DNA from: an uncultured Gammaproteobacteria bacterium
Lineage (GTDB): Bacteria; Pseudomonadota; Gammaproteobacteria; Enterobacterales; Psychrobiaceae
Assembly: GCA_937139475.1 (NCBI GenBank)
Contig: CAKZQF010000222.1
Span: forward strand, 21,363 to 85,362
Length of the DNA: 64,000 nt
Direction: 5' to 3'
Below the pieces are notes generated by a model that worked only from the letters and a program-made list of their open reading frames with translations, searched no databases and was not told the origin of the DNA. Shown piece after piece: positions 27,535-36,205 of the stretch (positions are counted from its first letter, which is position 1; every line of letters begins with the position of its first letter). The position numbers and the translations under genes are program-made.

Positions 27535-28614
27535 TTAGAGTCTTATGGGAATACGTCGACAACCGAAGTCACCTTTAGGTCCTAAAAACCGTCCAGCGAT
27601 CAAGTAGCCACAATGTTGGCAATAGCCATTAGTATCGAGATCGTACTGGCCTAGCTCATACCAATCCCGTTCAATCACTCGATTGCTACACTTGGGACAG
27701 TAGGTAGAATCTGATGCACTATCGTGAACATTGCCACAATAGACATATTTCATGCCATACCCTAAGGCGATAGCCCTTGCTTTAAGTAATGTGGCAAGTG
27801 GTGTTTTCTCTTTATCGAGCATTTTGAAATCCGGATGAAAAGCTGAAAAATGCAAAGGAATCTCGGTACCCAAGTTCTCGACAATCCAATGGCACATTGC
27901 ATTTAGTTCCCCTTCATCATCATTTTCACCGGGGATGAGTAGGTTAGTTATTTCAAACCACACGTTGGTTTCATTTTTTAGGTAGACCAGGGTTTCCAGC
28001 ACAGGGCTAAGATGAGCATGGCATATCTTATGGTAGAACTGCTCACTAAAACCTTTCAGGTCGATATTAGCAGCGTTCATGTGACGGAAAAACTCTTCTC
28101 GCGGTTGCTCGCAAATATACCCTGCGCTCACCGCGACACTGTTAATACCATGCGCTTTTGCCGCGATTGCCGAGTCGATAGCGTACTCTAGAAAGATAAC
28201 CGGATCATTATAGGTAAAGGCGATGCTCTTACAGCCATAATGTAATGCTGCTTTAGCAAGCTGTTCGGGCAGGGCGCTATCACATAGGCTGTCTATTTGT
28301 CGCGATTTACTAATATCCCAGTTTTGGCAAAATTTGCAGCTTAGATTGCAGCCAGCAGTGCCAAATGACAACACGCTTGTGCCAGGGTAAAAATGGTTAA
28401 GGGGTTTCTTTTCAATCGGGTCAATGCAAAAGCCTGACGAGCGACCATAGCTGGTCAAAACTATCTCCCCCTGATGATGTTTTCTGACGAAACAGCTACC
28501 ACGCTTTCCTTCTCGAAGCGTGCAGTGCTGCGGGCAAACATCGCATTGCACACGACCATCTTCAAGCCTGTGCCAATATTTAGTGGGAAAGTTTTCAATA
28601 ATGTCAGTTTTCAT
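27535..28614 (-). CDS. amrS: AmmeMemoRadiSam system radical SAM enzyme
   Basis: 359 residues. The radical SAM cluster motif is C89-x3-C93-x2-C96 (CNLSCKFC). A cysteine-rich N-terminus (CDVCPQHC, GKRGSC) precedes it and a zinc-ribbon-like tail with CPKC and CQHC follows. These features, with the LNHFYPG and FTYNDP segments, define the radical SAM partner of the AmmeMemoRadiSam system. It is divergent from amrB-amrA, about 136 bp away. The modification performed by the system is not established. Confidence 0.92.
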   Translation of the reverse strand: MKTDIIENFPTKYWHRLEDGRVQCDVCPQHCTLREGKRGSCFVRKHHQGEIVLTSYGRSSGFCIDPIEKKPLNHFYPGTSVLSFGTAGCNLSCKFCQNWDISKSRQIDSLCDSALPEQLAKAALHYGCKSIAFTYNDPVIFLEYAIDSAIAAKAHGINSVAVSAGYICEQPREEFFRHMNAANIDLKGFSEQFYHKICHAHLSPVLETLVYLKNETNVWFEITNLLIPGENDDEGELNAMCHWIVENLGTEIPLHFSAFHPDFKMLDKEKTPLATLLKARAIALGYGMKYVYCGNVHDSASDSTYCPKCSNRVIERDWYELGQYDLDTNGYCQHCGYLIAGRFLGPKGDFGCRRIPIRL

Positions 28615-28750
28615 GGGAATAAATGCCGACTTACAACTATTATTTAAGTGTAGCTAAAATAGTCGCAAGTCACATGAAAGGCCCCGAGATAATGCAGTTT
28701 TGATGGCTTGGCAAAAAATGCTGTGTGAGCAGCTAGAGGCATGAGTTGAC

Positions 28751-29539
28751 ATGAACAATCGTATTCCCGCCGTTGCTGGTAGCTTTTATCCAGATGATCC
28801 ATTACAAATACAAACAGCCATGGACTCGCTGCTAGCTAGTCCGCCAGAGAAAAACATTCAACCTAAGGCACTAATTGTCCCGCATGCTGGTTATTGTTAC
28901 TCTGCGGCTGTTGCAGCGAAGGCTTATTGCTATCTAAATCAATTAAAGGATATTAAGAAAGTTATCTTGCTAGGGCCGAGTCACCGGGTGGCCTTGCAGG
29001 GCTGTGCTGTGCCTAGTCATCAAAATTTCATCACGCCCTGTGGGTTAGTGAAGGTTGATAACGATACTTGTCAGCGGTTAGTTACCCGTGGCTTGGCTAC
29101 GCTGTCAGATCAAGCCCATCAATGGGAACACTCACTAGAAGTGCAGCTGCCATTTTTACAGTATTGTTTAACTGATTTTGAATTGATTCCCATCGTGGTT
29201 GGCGAATGCGAGCCGGTAAAGGTGAGCGAACTACTGGCAGAGTTAATCGTTGATTCCTCATCATTGATTATTATAAGCACAGATCTTAGTCATTTTCATC
29301 CATATGAAACCGCAAAGCGCTTAGATCAAGAAACGATTAATAGAATTATTAACTTAGACCTTACCATTGGCCCATACGATGCGTGTGGCTGCAATGCCCT
29401 TAATGGCTTGCTCGATTTTTGTATTCTTAAACAATGGCAAGTGAAGCTAATCAACAAAGCAAATTCCGCAGATATCACAGACACTAGACTAATAAACAAA
29501 GATCGGGTGGTGGGTTATGCCAGCTTTATCGTGTATTAA
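28751..29539 (+). CDS. amrB: AmmeMemoRadiSam system protein B (MEMO1 homologue)
   Basis: 262 residues of the MEMO family, a dioxygenase-like fold. Family segments are VPHAGYCYSAAVAAKAY, LGPSHRVAL, HSLEVQLPFLQY and STDLSHFHPYE. The conserved histidines that would hold a metal in related dioxygenases are present. The start of the AMMECR1 gene lies inside its last 23 bp. Confidence 0.93.
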   Translation: MNNRIPAVAGSFYPDDPLQIQTAMDSLLASPPEKNIQPKALIVPHAGYCYSAAVAAKAYCYLNQLKDIKKVILLGPSHRVALQGCAVPSHQNFITPCGLVKVDNDTCQRLVTRGLATLSDQAHQWEHSLEVQLPFLQYCLTDFELIPIVVGECEPVKVSELLAELIVDSSSLIIISTDLSHFHPYETAKRLDQETINRIINLDLTIGPYDACGCNALNGLLDFCILKQWQVKLINKANSADITDTRLINKDRVVGYASFIVY

Positions 29540-30086
29540 GTTAACTGCGCCAGCACAGGAAGAATTAAGAGCATTAGTTGAATACGTTATAAAACAGGGG
29601 ATTGAGCAGCGTAAATTTGTGTTGCCACCCCCGCCAAAATCGAATGAGCTGTTTGAAGTCGCAGCAAGTTTTGTCACACTATATTCTCAGCAACAGCTGC
29701 GCGGATGTGTTGGCACCTTTAGCGCTAGAAACCCGCTTTGGAGCGATGTATGCAGGCTCAGTTATTGTAGTGCGTTTGAAGATGGTCGTTTTATGCCGCT
29801 GCAGCAAGAGGAACTAGCCGATTTGACCTTTGAGATATCAATTTTATCCCCCCTAGTGAAGATAGATAATGACGGCGAAGGAGCGCTGCTTACACAGTTA
29901 GTGCCTGGTGTGGACGGATTATTGCTTCAAGATGGAAACCGCTCAGCGCTATTTTTACCTTCGGTTTGGGAGGCATTAAAAACGCCAGAAGACTTTGTTC
30001 AAGCGCTAAAAACCAAAGGCGGCTGGCCAGCTAATTACTGGAGCGAGGATATTGAGGTATTTCGCTTTCATACCACTGTATATTAG
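29517..30086 (+). CDS. amrA: AmmeMemoRadiSam system protein A (AMMECR1 homologue)
   Basis: 189 residues. The AMMECR1 signature LRGCVGTF is present, followed by EDGRFMPLQQEELADLTFEISILSPL and the C-terminal DFVQALKTKGGWPANYW. It overlaps the MEMO1 gene by 23 bp, so the two are translationally coupled. In the three-gene module the role is not known; the conserved linkage with a radical SAM enzyme is the main evidence for a joint pathway. Confidence 0.93.
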   Translation: MPALSCIKLTAPAQEELRALVEYVIKQGIEQRKFVLPPPPKSNELFEVAASFVTLYSQQQLRGCVGTFSARNPLWSDVCRLSYCSAFEDGRFMPLQQEELADLTFEISILSPLVKIDNDGEGALLTQLVPGVDGLLLQDGNRSALFLPSVWEALKTPEDFVQALKTKGGWPANYWSEDIEVFRFHTTVY

Positions 30087-30123
30087 CTAGGTCAGTTAAC
30101 CGATTTTAAGGGCACTGCAGCGC

Positions 30124-30585
30124 TTATCTTTGCCAGCTGCTTTGCACTTCCTGCCATTGTTGCTCTGTTAACCATTTATCTGCCATGGGAAAAAAGATAG
30201 CTTCTTCACCTTGCATATGGTCGAAATATTTATCGAGGTAATCTTCAATAAACACAGAAATTTCTCTAGCTGAAGTATCTGATGTTTCAAGATTTATCAA
30301 TTGTCCGGTGATACGAGAAAGGCCTTGATGGTCATGAGCTATTTCTTCCACTCGTTGGTGAATAGGTGCCTCTGTATCCATTAATTTTTTACGGATAATC
30401 TCTTCATTACGATGGTGTTTTTGTTCCTCTGGACTACGCAAAGATTTGAGCAGCGTAAAAATTTCACTACAATCGGTTTGCTGAGCATCATATTGCTTTA
30501 CTTGATCTAACAAAGTCTGTAACTGATGAATCGTGACAGATATATCGCTGTGGTATTGATGAAGCTCTTCTAACAAAGGGTGCAT
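30124..30585 (-). CDS. hemerythrin-domain protein
   Basis: 153 residues, four-helix bundle expected. Histidines and carboxylates that would bind a di-iron centre are spaced along the chain (LHQYHSD, QKHHRNEE, AHDHQGL, YFDHMQGEEAIFFP). The HxxxE-type segment DHMQGEEAIFFP near the end is typical. Roles in this family range from oxygen binding to iron and nitrosative-stress repair; none can be chosen here. Confidence 0.85.
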   Translation of the reverse strand: MHPLLEELHQYHSDISVTIHQLQTLLDQVKQYDAQQTDCSEIFTLLKSLRSPEEQKHHRNEEIIRKKLMDTEAPIHQRVEEIAHDHQGLSRITGQLINLETSDTSAREISVFIEDYLDKYFDHMQGEEAIFFPMADKWLTEQQWQEVQSSWQR

Positions 30586-30890
30586 AACTCTTCCTTAATT
30601 GTTGCTAGTCTCTAATAGGAGGCCGTTGCCACACGTAGCTACAAGCTATGTGCCTAATTATATTATCGCGGTGCTGTCGCTATGCCTATGATCAGGATCA
30701 AGTGCTCTAAAAGTAACCAACTCTACACTGTTGCCGTAAGACTAAGTGAGTCTATTCATCGGTATAAAACCTAAGTTGAGCTAAATTATCGCTATCTGCT
30801 AGAATCTCTCTATAAATAACGTAATAATGACCAGTAAGGTTGATATTTCTGTATGGGGCGGTCGTTATCGCCACATAATAGAGTTGTAAG
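30586..30890 (+). promoter_or_regulatory. left flank: native upstream region of the glutamine amidotransferase gene
   Basis: About 305 bp without a gene between the hemerythrin gene and the left attachment repeat. In the uninterrupted chromosome this sequence would directly precede the ribosome-binding site of the amidotransferase gene (now at 44283), so it should contain that gene's original promoter. It now points at the short stub and, beyond it, the integrase gene. No clear -35/-10 was identified by eye. Confidence 0.5.
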
Positions 30891-30928
30891 AAAAGGAAGA
30901 GTGAAATTGTGTGAGCTACTGGGCATGA
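30891..30928 (+). repeat. left attachment repeat (attL)
   Basis: Identical over 38 bp to 44267-44304. It includes GGAAGAG, the TTG start codon and the codons up to GGC-ATG-A of the amidotransferase gene; after the repeat the two copies diverge (CT versus GT, then unrelated). Confidence 0.92.
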
Positions 30929-30951
30929 CTCATCGCAATGTTTTACGCTAG
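30907..30951 (+). pseudogene. 14-codon stub of the glutamine amidotransferase gene at attL
   Basis: TTG TGT GAG CTA CTG GGC ATG are the first codons of the gene now intact at 44283, kept here with their ribosome-binding site. After the repeat the frame runs through element DNA and stops at TAG 30949-30951. It is a by-product of integration rather than a decayed gene. Confidence 0.8.
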
Positions 30952-31053
30952 TTCGGAAAACATCAATTAGTATCAAATCTGTTTAAAATCAACGTTTAAC
31001 TATCTTTTGTTATATCCTCCCGTCTCATGTATTATCGCTAAGCCTTGGTGCTT

Positions 31054-31076
31054 ACTGACACTGTTACTGACACTGT
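31054..31076 (+). promoter_or_regulatory. left integrase arm-type site
   Basis: A 23-bp tandem of two ACTGACACTGT units joined by T (about 125 bp inside attL), repeated with a single mismatch at 44202-44224 near attR in the same orientation. Such short direct repeats near both ends are typical of tyrosine-integrase arm sites. It also lies just upstream of the integrase start codon, so integrase binding could autoregulate. Confidence 0.65.
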
Positions 31077-31085
31077 GAAAACGAT

Positions 31086-32336
31086 ATGAGATTTACTGAT
31101 AAGATGATTAAGGGGCTAGCCCCTAAAGAAAAAGACTATGTGATTACCGAAAAAAGTGATGAGCGCGGAGCAGGGCGCTTACAAATAAAGGTGTATCCAT
31201 CGGGCATTATCTCATTTCAATTTCAATACTACATCGACAAAAAACGTCGGCGTATTGAGATCGGAAAATACCCATTATTCTCATTAGCCGATGCACGTAA
31301 AAGGTTTTATCAGTTAAGTGAATCTGTTGCACTTGGCCATGACCCAATGGTTGAGAAAGGCGTAAGCCAAGCAGAACAAAAGCTGCTTAATTCACTAGCG
31401 ACCATGCACGAATTAATCACTGAATTTATTGAATACGGTGAAACCGAGTTTGCGGCTAGTACGATGAAGCGCTTAGTTAATTGTTTTAACCATGACCTTA
31501 CACCATTTATAACCGATGAATTATCAATAAACGATTTCATTGAGCAAGATCTTGCTCGAGAGCTGATTTATAAGGTGTATAACCGTGGTGCAATTCACCA
31601 AGCCGATATATTCCGTTCTAATCTAATGAGCATGTTTAAATTCGCTATCGACTACGACAACTCACCAGCACGCTACAAACTACCTAATCGATACGGCCAG
31701 AAGATAAACCCAATACGTGATATCAATATTCAGGTGCCAACCAACGCTAACAAGCGCTGGCTTAATGAAGAAGAGATTAAAAAAATCTGGCATGCCGATG
31801 ATCTCCCCTTTATTGCCCAGCAATATTTCAGGCTAGCATTAGCGTTAGGCGGTCAACGCATCGAAGAAGTCTATAAATCTTATGCTCATGAGTACAATTT
31901 CGAAGACAACACGCTGACCATTCCACGCGAACGCATCAAAGTTAGAGACCGTGGTGATCATGTTGTGCCAATCTCACCATTAGCAGTTGAAATACTCCAA
32001 GAAATACTACCGCATCGTGGCAGCACTGGCGCATTGTTCCCACATCGTGACGACCCAACAAAACCAGCTCATCACAACACAATCAGCATTGCTTATGCTC
32101 GCTGGTGCAAAAAACATAGCATGCCTAGCTTCTCACCAAAGGTCTTGCGCTCAACTTGCAAAACGCTTATGACAAAAGCTGGTGTACCAATTCATATTCG
32201 CGACATCTTGCAGCAACATAACAAGCGTGATGTTGCGACTGTTCATTATGATAGATATGACTATTTAAGTGAAAAGATTGATGGTATCGGTGTTTGGGAT
32301 AAGTACTTGATGAAGATCATTCATGAGACGGGTTGA
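31086..32336 (+). CDS. int: tyrosine integrase (P4-type)
   Basis: 416 residues, the usual length. The N-terminal ~90 residues match the DUF4102 arm-binding region of P4-type integrases (KMIKGLAPKEKDYVITE, LQIKVYPSG, IEIGKYPLFSLADAR). The core-binding region is around 100-215. The catalytic domain has Arg in GGQRIEEVY, the KVLRSTCKTLM segment in place of the usual HxLRRT (the His is replaced by Lys), and the nucleophile Tyr in TVHYDRYDY. It performs site-specific recombination between attP and the 38-bp attB. First gene inside the left end, reading inward. Confidence 0.93.
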   Translation: MRFTDKMIKGLAPKEKDYVITEKSDERGAGRLQIKVYPSGIISFQFQYYIDKKRRRIEIGKYPLFSLADARKRFYQLSESVALGHDPMVEKGVSQAEQKLLNSLATMHELITEFIEYGETEFAASTMKRLVNCFNHDLTPFITDELSINDFIEQDLARELIYKVYNRGAIHQADIFRSNLMSMFKFAIDYDNSPARYKLPNRYGQKINPIRDINIQVPTNANKRWLNEEEIKKIWHADDLPFIAQQYFRLALALGGQRIEEVYKSYAHEYNFEDNTLTIPRERIKVRDRGDHVVPISPLAVEILQEILPHRGSTGALFPHRDDPTKPAHHNTISIAYARWCKKHSMPSFSPKVLRSTCKTLMTKAGVPIHIRDILQQHNKRDVATVHYDRYDYLSEKIDGIGVWDKYLMKIIHETG

Positions 32337-32430
32337 GACTAAATATTCTTTTACATTATAAACTAATGGATTAAACTCTTATTAACTTAACCGTAGATTA
32401 GCTATAAAAACTTATACATGGACGTATTTT

Positions 32431-33018
32431 ATGACATCTAAAGGGATAATTGAAAAATTTGAACTGTACATCTTATCTCTTTGGCTATTATTTTTTTTAA
32501 TTATCTTAGTGACCGCAGATATCCCTTTTTGCTTTGGGGAACGTTGTTCATTTATTGGATGGGATGAGCTATTCAGCAGAAATGTATTATCCTTTATAGC
32601 GCTGTTTTTTTTGTTAGCGGGCTTTATTTTTTATATGAAATTCAACTTTAGAGTTTCAGGTAGCAAGCGACTACCAGCTCGCATTATTGCAATTGAGGAT
32701 GTTAATTATGAACACCTCACATTCCTAACAACATACATTATCCCCTTGATATGTTTCAATTTAGCTAGCACTCGATATATTTTTGCTCTAGTGTTTTTGT
32801 TAGTGATCATTGGCATTATTTACGTTCGAACAGATAAGTTTTATGCCAACCCAACACTCGCCGTTTTGGGTTTTAGGCTATATAAAGTGACAATTAAGAC
32901 CAGAAGTTCAACAAAAGAAAATATAGTACTTATAGTGAAAGAAAGGCTATCGATAAAGGACCAAGTTCTAACTAAAGAACTCGATGAAAAAGTGTGTTTT
33001 GCAAGGAAAGTTAAATGA
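32431..33018 (+). CDS. kwaA: Kiwa-type membrane protein KwaA
   Basis: 195 residues with four hydrophobic segments at about 14-34, 49-69, 91-109 and 113-131, and a basic cytoplasmic tail. This matches the size and topology of KwaA, the inner-membrane component of the Kiwa anti-phage system. Its stop overlaps the start of the next gene by 4 bp (ATGA), so the two are translationally coupled. The identification relies mainly on the DUF4868-like partner. In known systems KwaA responds to phage at the membrane; this copy is untested. Confidence 0.8.
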   Translation: MTSKGIIEKFELYILSLWLLFFLIILVTADIPFCFGERCSFIGWDELFSRNVLSFIALFFLLAGFIFYMKFNFRVSGSKRLPARIIAIEDVNYEHLTFLTTYIIPLICFNLASTRYIFALVFLLVIIGIIYVRTDKFYANPTLAVLGFRLYKVTIKTRSSTKENIVLIVKERLSIKDQVLTKELDEKVCFARKVK

Positions 33019-33986
33019 CTATTGAAGATCTTAAAAATGATATAAGTTCGGTTCTAGAAGCCGATGGTTGCTCAGCGGAGTTTTATTTTTTATTAGATAC
33101 TGACGGAGGAATGAGCGTAAAGTTAGTAGATATTAACGAACAAGACCATATCGAATTAGGGAGGATGTTTATTGACGGTGCGAGTGAAAAGATTGTCAAT
33201 AACGAAGACCTATCTTTGCTGTCACTGTCGGGTGCCGATGAACGACAAAATGCCATTTACCATTATGACCTAGATGAAGTCCCTGTAGGTATCCAATTCT
33301 TAAAAACTATTATTGAAAGTGAAGATATCGAATCCGTCAATTTAGATGATGATTGCTTATCCAATCTTGAAGGAATATTGATTCTCGTAGGAAATGAAGA
33401 ACATCAATTAGCTATTTATAAGCACCAATACCCCATTACGCTATTACAAAAGGGCTCTGGTTTTAATTTGGTTAAACCCCGTAATGGAAATAGGTTCAGT
33501 AAATTAGAAACCGATATTTTGAAAATCAATTCTAAGTTCGAGTTTATTAAAATTAATGGTGAATATTATATTTTAGATATTAAGGCATTAGAGAAATTTT
33601 TTGGTTTTCATGATGCTATTAAAAATGTCGCCGAGATAGGCGTGGAAAACATTTCAAGCTCTGATTTGGTAATGAATTGTGAGGTTTTTACGCGAAGGCT
33701 CGACGATATTAGCTTTTCTCGCAAACTTGTAAGGTCCGCAAGTAATTCTCCTGTATTGGGAGAAGTATCAAACGATGAAATAATCTCTTTCACACAAGAG
33801 CACCCTTCGTTGAAAGGAAGGTTCAAATATAGTGATGATGGAACACAACTAAATTTGACGACAAAAGTCTCGCAAGACTTATTTTTGAAGCTTCTCAATG
33901 ATGATTATTTGCAATCTGAATTAACCAACCGTTTGTACGATAGCATTGCTAAAGATAACGTAACTGCAGAGGTTGAGACTGCGTAA
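33015..33986 (+). CDS. kwaB: Kiwa-type effector KwaB (DUF4868)
   Basis: 323 residues, soluble and acidic. The segment GSGFNLVKPRNGNRFSKLETDILKINSKFEFIKINGEYYILDIKALEKFFGF followed by a C-terminal LFLKLLNDDYLQSELTNRLY region is the pattern of DUF4868, the domain of KwaB. Length agrees with the family (about 315). In studied Kiwa systems KwaB acts with KwaA on phage DNA functions. Coupled to kwaA by a 4-bp overlap and located inside a mobile element, which fits a defence function. Confidence 0.8.
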   Translation: MTIEDLKNDISSVLEADGCSAEFYFLLDTDGGMSVKLVDINEQDHIELGRMFIDGASEKIVNNEDLSLLSLSGADERQNAIYHYDLDEVPVGIQFLKTIIESEDIESVNLDDDCLSNLEGILILVGNEEHQLAIYKHQYPITLLQKGSGFNLVKPRNGNRFSKLETDILKINSKFEFIKINGEYYILDIKALEKFFGFHDAIKNVAEIGVENISSSDLVMNCEVFTRRLDDISFSRKLVRSASNSPVLGEVSNDEIISFTQEHPSLKGRFKYSDDGTQLNLTTKVSQDLFLKLLNDDYLQSELTNRLYDSIAKDNVTAEVETA

Positions 33987-34070
33987 AAATAGGCTGCTAG
34001 CAACCAAGAAACACTAATAATTAATTTGGTACGGTTAAGAACCTACTATTTGATAGACTATGGATGGAAA

Positions 34071-35129
34071 ATGGAAAATTTATATTATCAAAACTTCTCT
34101 GAATTAAACTTTGAGGACGCTTTTTTCGATTCACTAAAAGCTGACTATAGCGAGTTTAATGATTGGCTATATAAAAAAGCGGAATCTGGTGAAAAGGCAT
34201 ACGTTTTATATGATAACAGAGGACAAATAGAAGGTTTCTTATATTTAAAAATCGAGCACGATGTAGTGACTGATGTTAATCCAAACTTGTCATATGGTAG
34301 ACATCTCAAAGTTGGAACCTTCAAATTCAACTCTACGGGTACACGACGTGGTGAACGATTTATAAAAAAAATATTCGACCATGCAATTCAAGAAAAGGCT
34401 GATGATATTTATGTAACAGTATTTGATAAGCATAACTATTTAATGAACTTATTTTGCAAGTATGGCTTTGAAATTCATGGAAGGAAAGAGACTCAAAATG
34501 GAGTTGAAAATGTTCTGCTAAGAGACTTTTCAGTTAATAAAGGTGATCTTTTAAAGAATTATCCGCGTATTCAAACTAATGGGGTAAATAAATATATTTT
34601 ATCTATCTATCCAGCGTTTCATAGTCGTATGCTACCTGATTCAATATTGAACAATGAGTCTCATGACCTAATTCAAGACATTTCACATGCCAATAGCATT
34701 CATAAAATCTATCTATCGGCAATGGATGGCATATCATATTTTAATCCTGGCGATATTATAATTACTTATAGAACATCAGATAAAAAGGGGCCAGCTGATT
34801 ATAGATCAGTAGCTACGTCTGTTTGTGTTGTTGAAGAGAGTAGGAATATTGGTGATTTTCCAACATTAGAAGCATTTTTAAAGTACGCTCAATCTTATTC
34901 GATCTTTACTCAAGAAGAACTAATAGGTTTTTATAATTCAAAAAAATACCCATATATTGTTAGATTCACCTATAATGCGGCGCTAAGTAATAGAATTATT
35001 AGAAAGCGACTGATTGAAGAAGTTGGAATGCTTCGAGGTGCTTATTGGGGAGTACTTGGTATTTCCGATAGCCAGTTTGCTCAGATATTGGAGCTAGGTG
35101 CAGTAGATGAAAGTATTATTATCAATTAA
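34071..35129 (+). CDS. GNAT acetyltransferase with C-terminal PUA/ASCH-like region
   Basis: 352 residues from the ATG at 34071, chosen because GGATGG lies 4-10 bp upstream; a TTG at 34026 would add 15 residues. The N-terminal half (about 1-150) has the GNAT pattern: YVLYDNRGQIEGFLYL, LKVGTFKFNSTGTRRGERFIKKIFDHA with an acetyl-CoA-loop-like TRRGER, and NYLMNLFCKYGFE. The C-terminal half contains FNPGDIIITYRTSDKKGPADYRSVATSVCVV, which looks like a PUA/ASCH-type RNA-binding fold. The next gene, an ASCH protein, starts 23 bp inside its end. Markedly AT-rich, suggesting recent transfer. Function unknown. Confidence 0.75.
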   Translation: MENLYYQNFSELNFEDAFFDSLKADYSEFNDWLYKKAESGEKAYVLYDNRGQIEGFLYLKIEHDVVTDVNPNLSYGRHLKVGTFKFNSTGTRRGERFIKKIFDHAIQEKADDIYVTVFDKHNYLMNLFCKYGFEIHGRKETQNGVENVLLRDFSVNKGDLLKNYPRIQTNGVNKYILSIYPAFHSRMLPDSILNNESHDLIQDISHANSIHKIYLSAMDGISYFNPGDIIITYRTSDKKGPADYRSVATSVCVVEESRNIGDFPTLEAFLKYAQSYSIFTQEELIGFYNSKKYPYIVRFTYNAALSNRIIRKRLIEEVGMLRGAYWGVLGISDSQFAQILELGAVDESIIIN

Positions 35130-35478
35130 GCCAGAATTCGTTGAGAGAATTTTCTCTGGTGAGAAAAAATTTGAATACCGTAAAGCGATATTTAAAAAAC
35201 AAGGTATTAAAAATATAGTTATTTACTCAACTATGCCTGAAGGAAAAGTTGTAGGTGAATTTTCTGTAGGAAAAATACATAAAAGTTCACCTTCAGAATT
35301 GTGGGATAAAACTAAAAAATACTCCGGCGTTAATAAGAGTTTTTATGATAGCTATTTTGAAGACCGTGAAAACGGTTATGCGATTGAAATATCAGATGTT
35401 ATAAAGTATGACACACCGATGACTCTTAGCGCATTAGGTGAAAATATTTTTGCCCCACAATCTTTTCGCTATTTATAG
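35107..35478 (+). CDS. ASCH/PUA-like domain protein
   Basis: 123 residues. Motif LLSIKPEFVERIFSGEKKFEYRKAIF with the following VIYSTMPEGKVVGEFSVGKI is the ASCH pattern. ASCH proteins bind RNA, and the E. coli member YqfB hydrolyses N4-acetylcytidine, so a function in RNA or nucleoside modification is plausible. It overlaps the GNAT gene by 23 bp, implying that the two proteins act together. Not assigned to a named system. Confidence 0.8.
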   Translation: MKVLLSIKPEFVERIFSGEKKFEYRKAIFKKQGIKNIVIYSTMPEGKVVGEFSVGKIHKSSPSELWDKTKKYSGVNKSFYDSYFEDRENGYAIEISDVIKYDTPMTLSALGENIFAPQSFRYL

Positions 35479-35483
35479 TGCTT

Positions 35484-35516
35484 AATATGGCTAAGGCATT
35501 GCCTTAGCCATATTTT
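35484..35516. terminator. strong bidirectional terminator
   Basis: 14-bp perfect stem AATATGGCTAAGGC/GCCTTAGCCATATT (35484-35497, 35501-35514) with a 3-nt loop, between the convergent ASCH and repressor genes. Confidence 0.9.
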
Positions 35517-36197
35517 CTACATTCTCTGACCAGACCAAACAACCCGACCGATTAACTCTAAATCGGTGCCGTTAAAGTCTTCTCTTTTTATTTCCCACGG
35601 CTCATACATCGTGTTGTCAGATTTAACTTTGACGATGCCGTTAGGGAGTGACTGCAAGCGTTTTACTAGCAAGCTGTTGTCGTGACGCATTACATAAATA
35701 CCATCTGATAAGCCAGATAGATTCTTGTCTACCATGATCATTGAGCCGTTCTTAAGGGTTGGGTACATGCTGTCACCGTCAACCAACATCAAAAACACAT
35801 CATTAGGGTTCACACCCACTTCTTTACGTAACCATTCCGGCTCAAAGCTTATTGTCTTTGCTTGATCTTCTATTTCAACCAACACACCAATTCCAGCAGA
35901 TGCAGTTATTTCATAGAAAGGTAATTGAATATGTTCTGTATTCGGAATTATCACTTGGTCGCAATCAGGTGATATTTGACCTGATTCTGGCGCTGTTTTG
36001 TCTGTCATTAACCACAATGAGTAACATTCTAGCTCTGCTTGTGAAATTATTTTTTCTATCGCTGTAAGTCCTACCGAGGCATGCCCTGTTTCAAGTTTTC
36101 TTAATGAACTCAGTGGGATAGTAGTTTTTTCTGCGAACTCGCTTTGATTTAAACCAAGTGAATTCCTTACTGCTTTTATTTTTTCTGCGTAATTCAT
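35517..36197 (-). CDS. phage-type CI/LexA-like repressor
   Basis: 226 residues. An N-terminal helix-turn-helix (residues about 5-60, LNQSEFAEKTTIPLSSLRKLETG) is joined to a C-terminal S24 peptidase domain with LVDGDSMYPTLKNGSMIMVD (catalytic Ser in GDSM) and a Lys in SLLVKRLQ. This is the design of repressors cleaved after DNA damage, so the element may be SOS-inducible. It is divergent from the AlpA-like gene, with two operator-like repeats between them. Confidence 0.92.
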   Translation of the reverse strand: MNYAEKIKAVRNSLGLNQSEFAEKTTIPLSSLRKLETGHASVGLTAIEKIISQAELECYSLWLMTDKTAPESGQISPDCDQVIIPNTEHIQLPFYEITASAGIGVLVEIEDQAKTISFEPEWLRKEVGVNPNDVFLMLVDGDSMYPTLKNGSMIMVDKNLSGLSDGIYVMRHDNSLLVKRLQSLPNGIVKVKSDNTMYEPWEIKREDFNGTDLELIGRVVWSGQRM

Positions 36198-36205
36198 ATT
36201 GACAA

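Noticed and set aside
35484..35516. Long palindrome considered as an insertion-sequence end
   Set aside because: It sits exactly between two convergent gene ends with a 3-nt loop, as expected for a bidirectional terminator; no transposase or target duplication is present.
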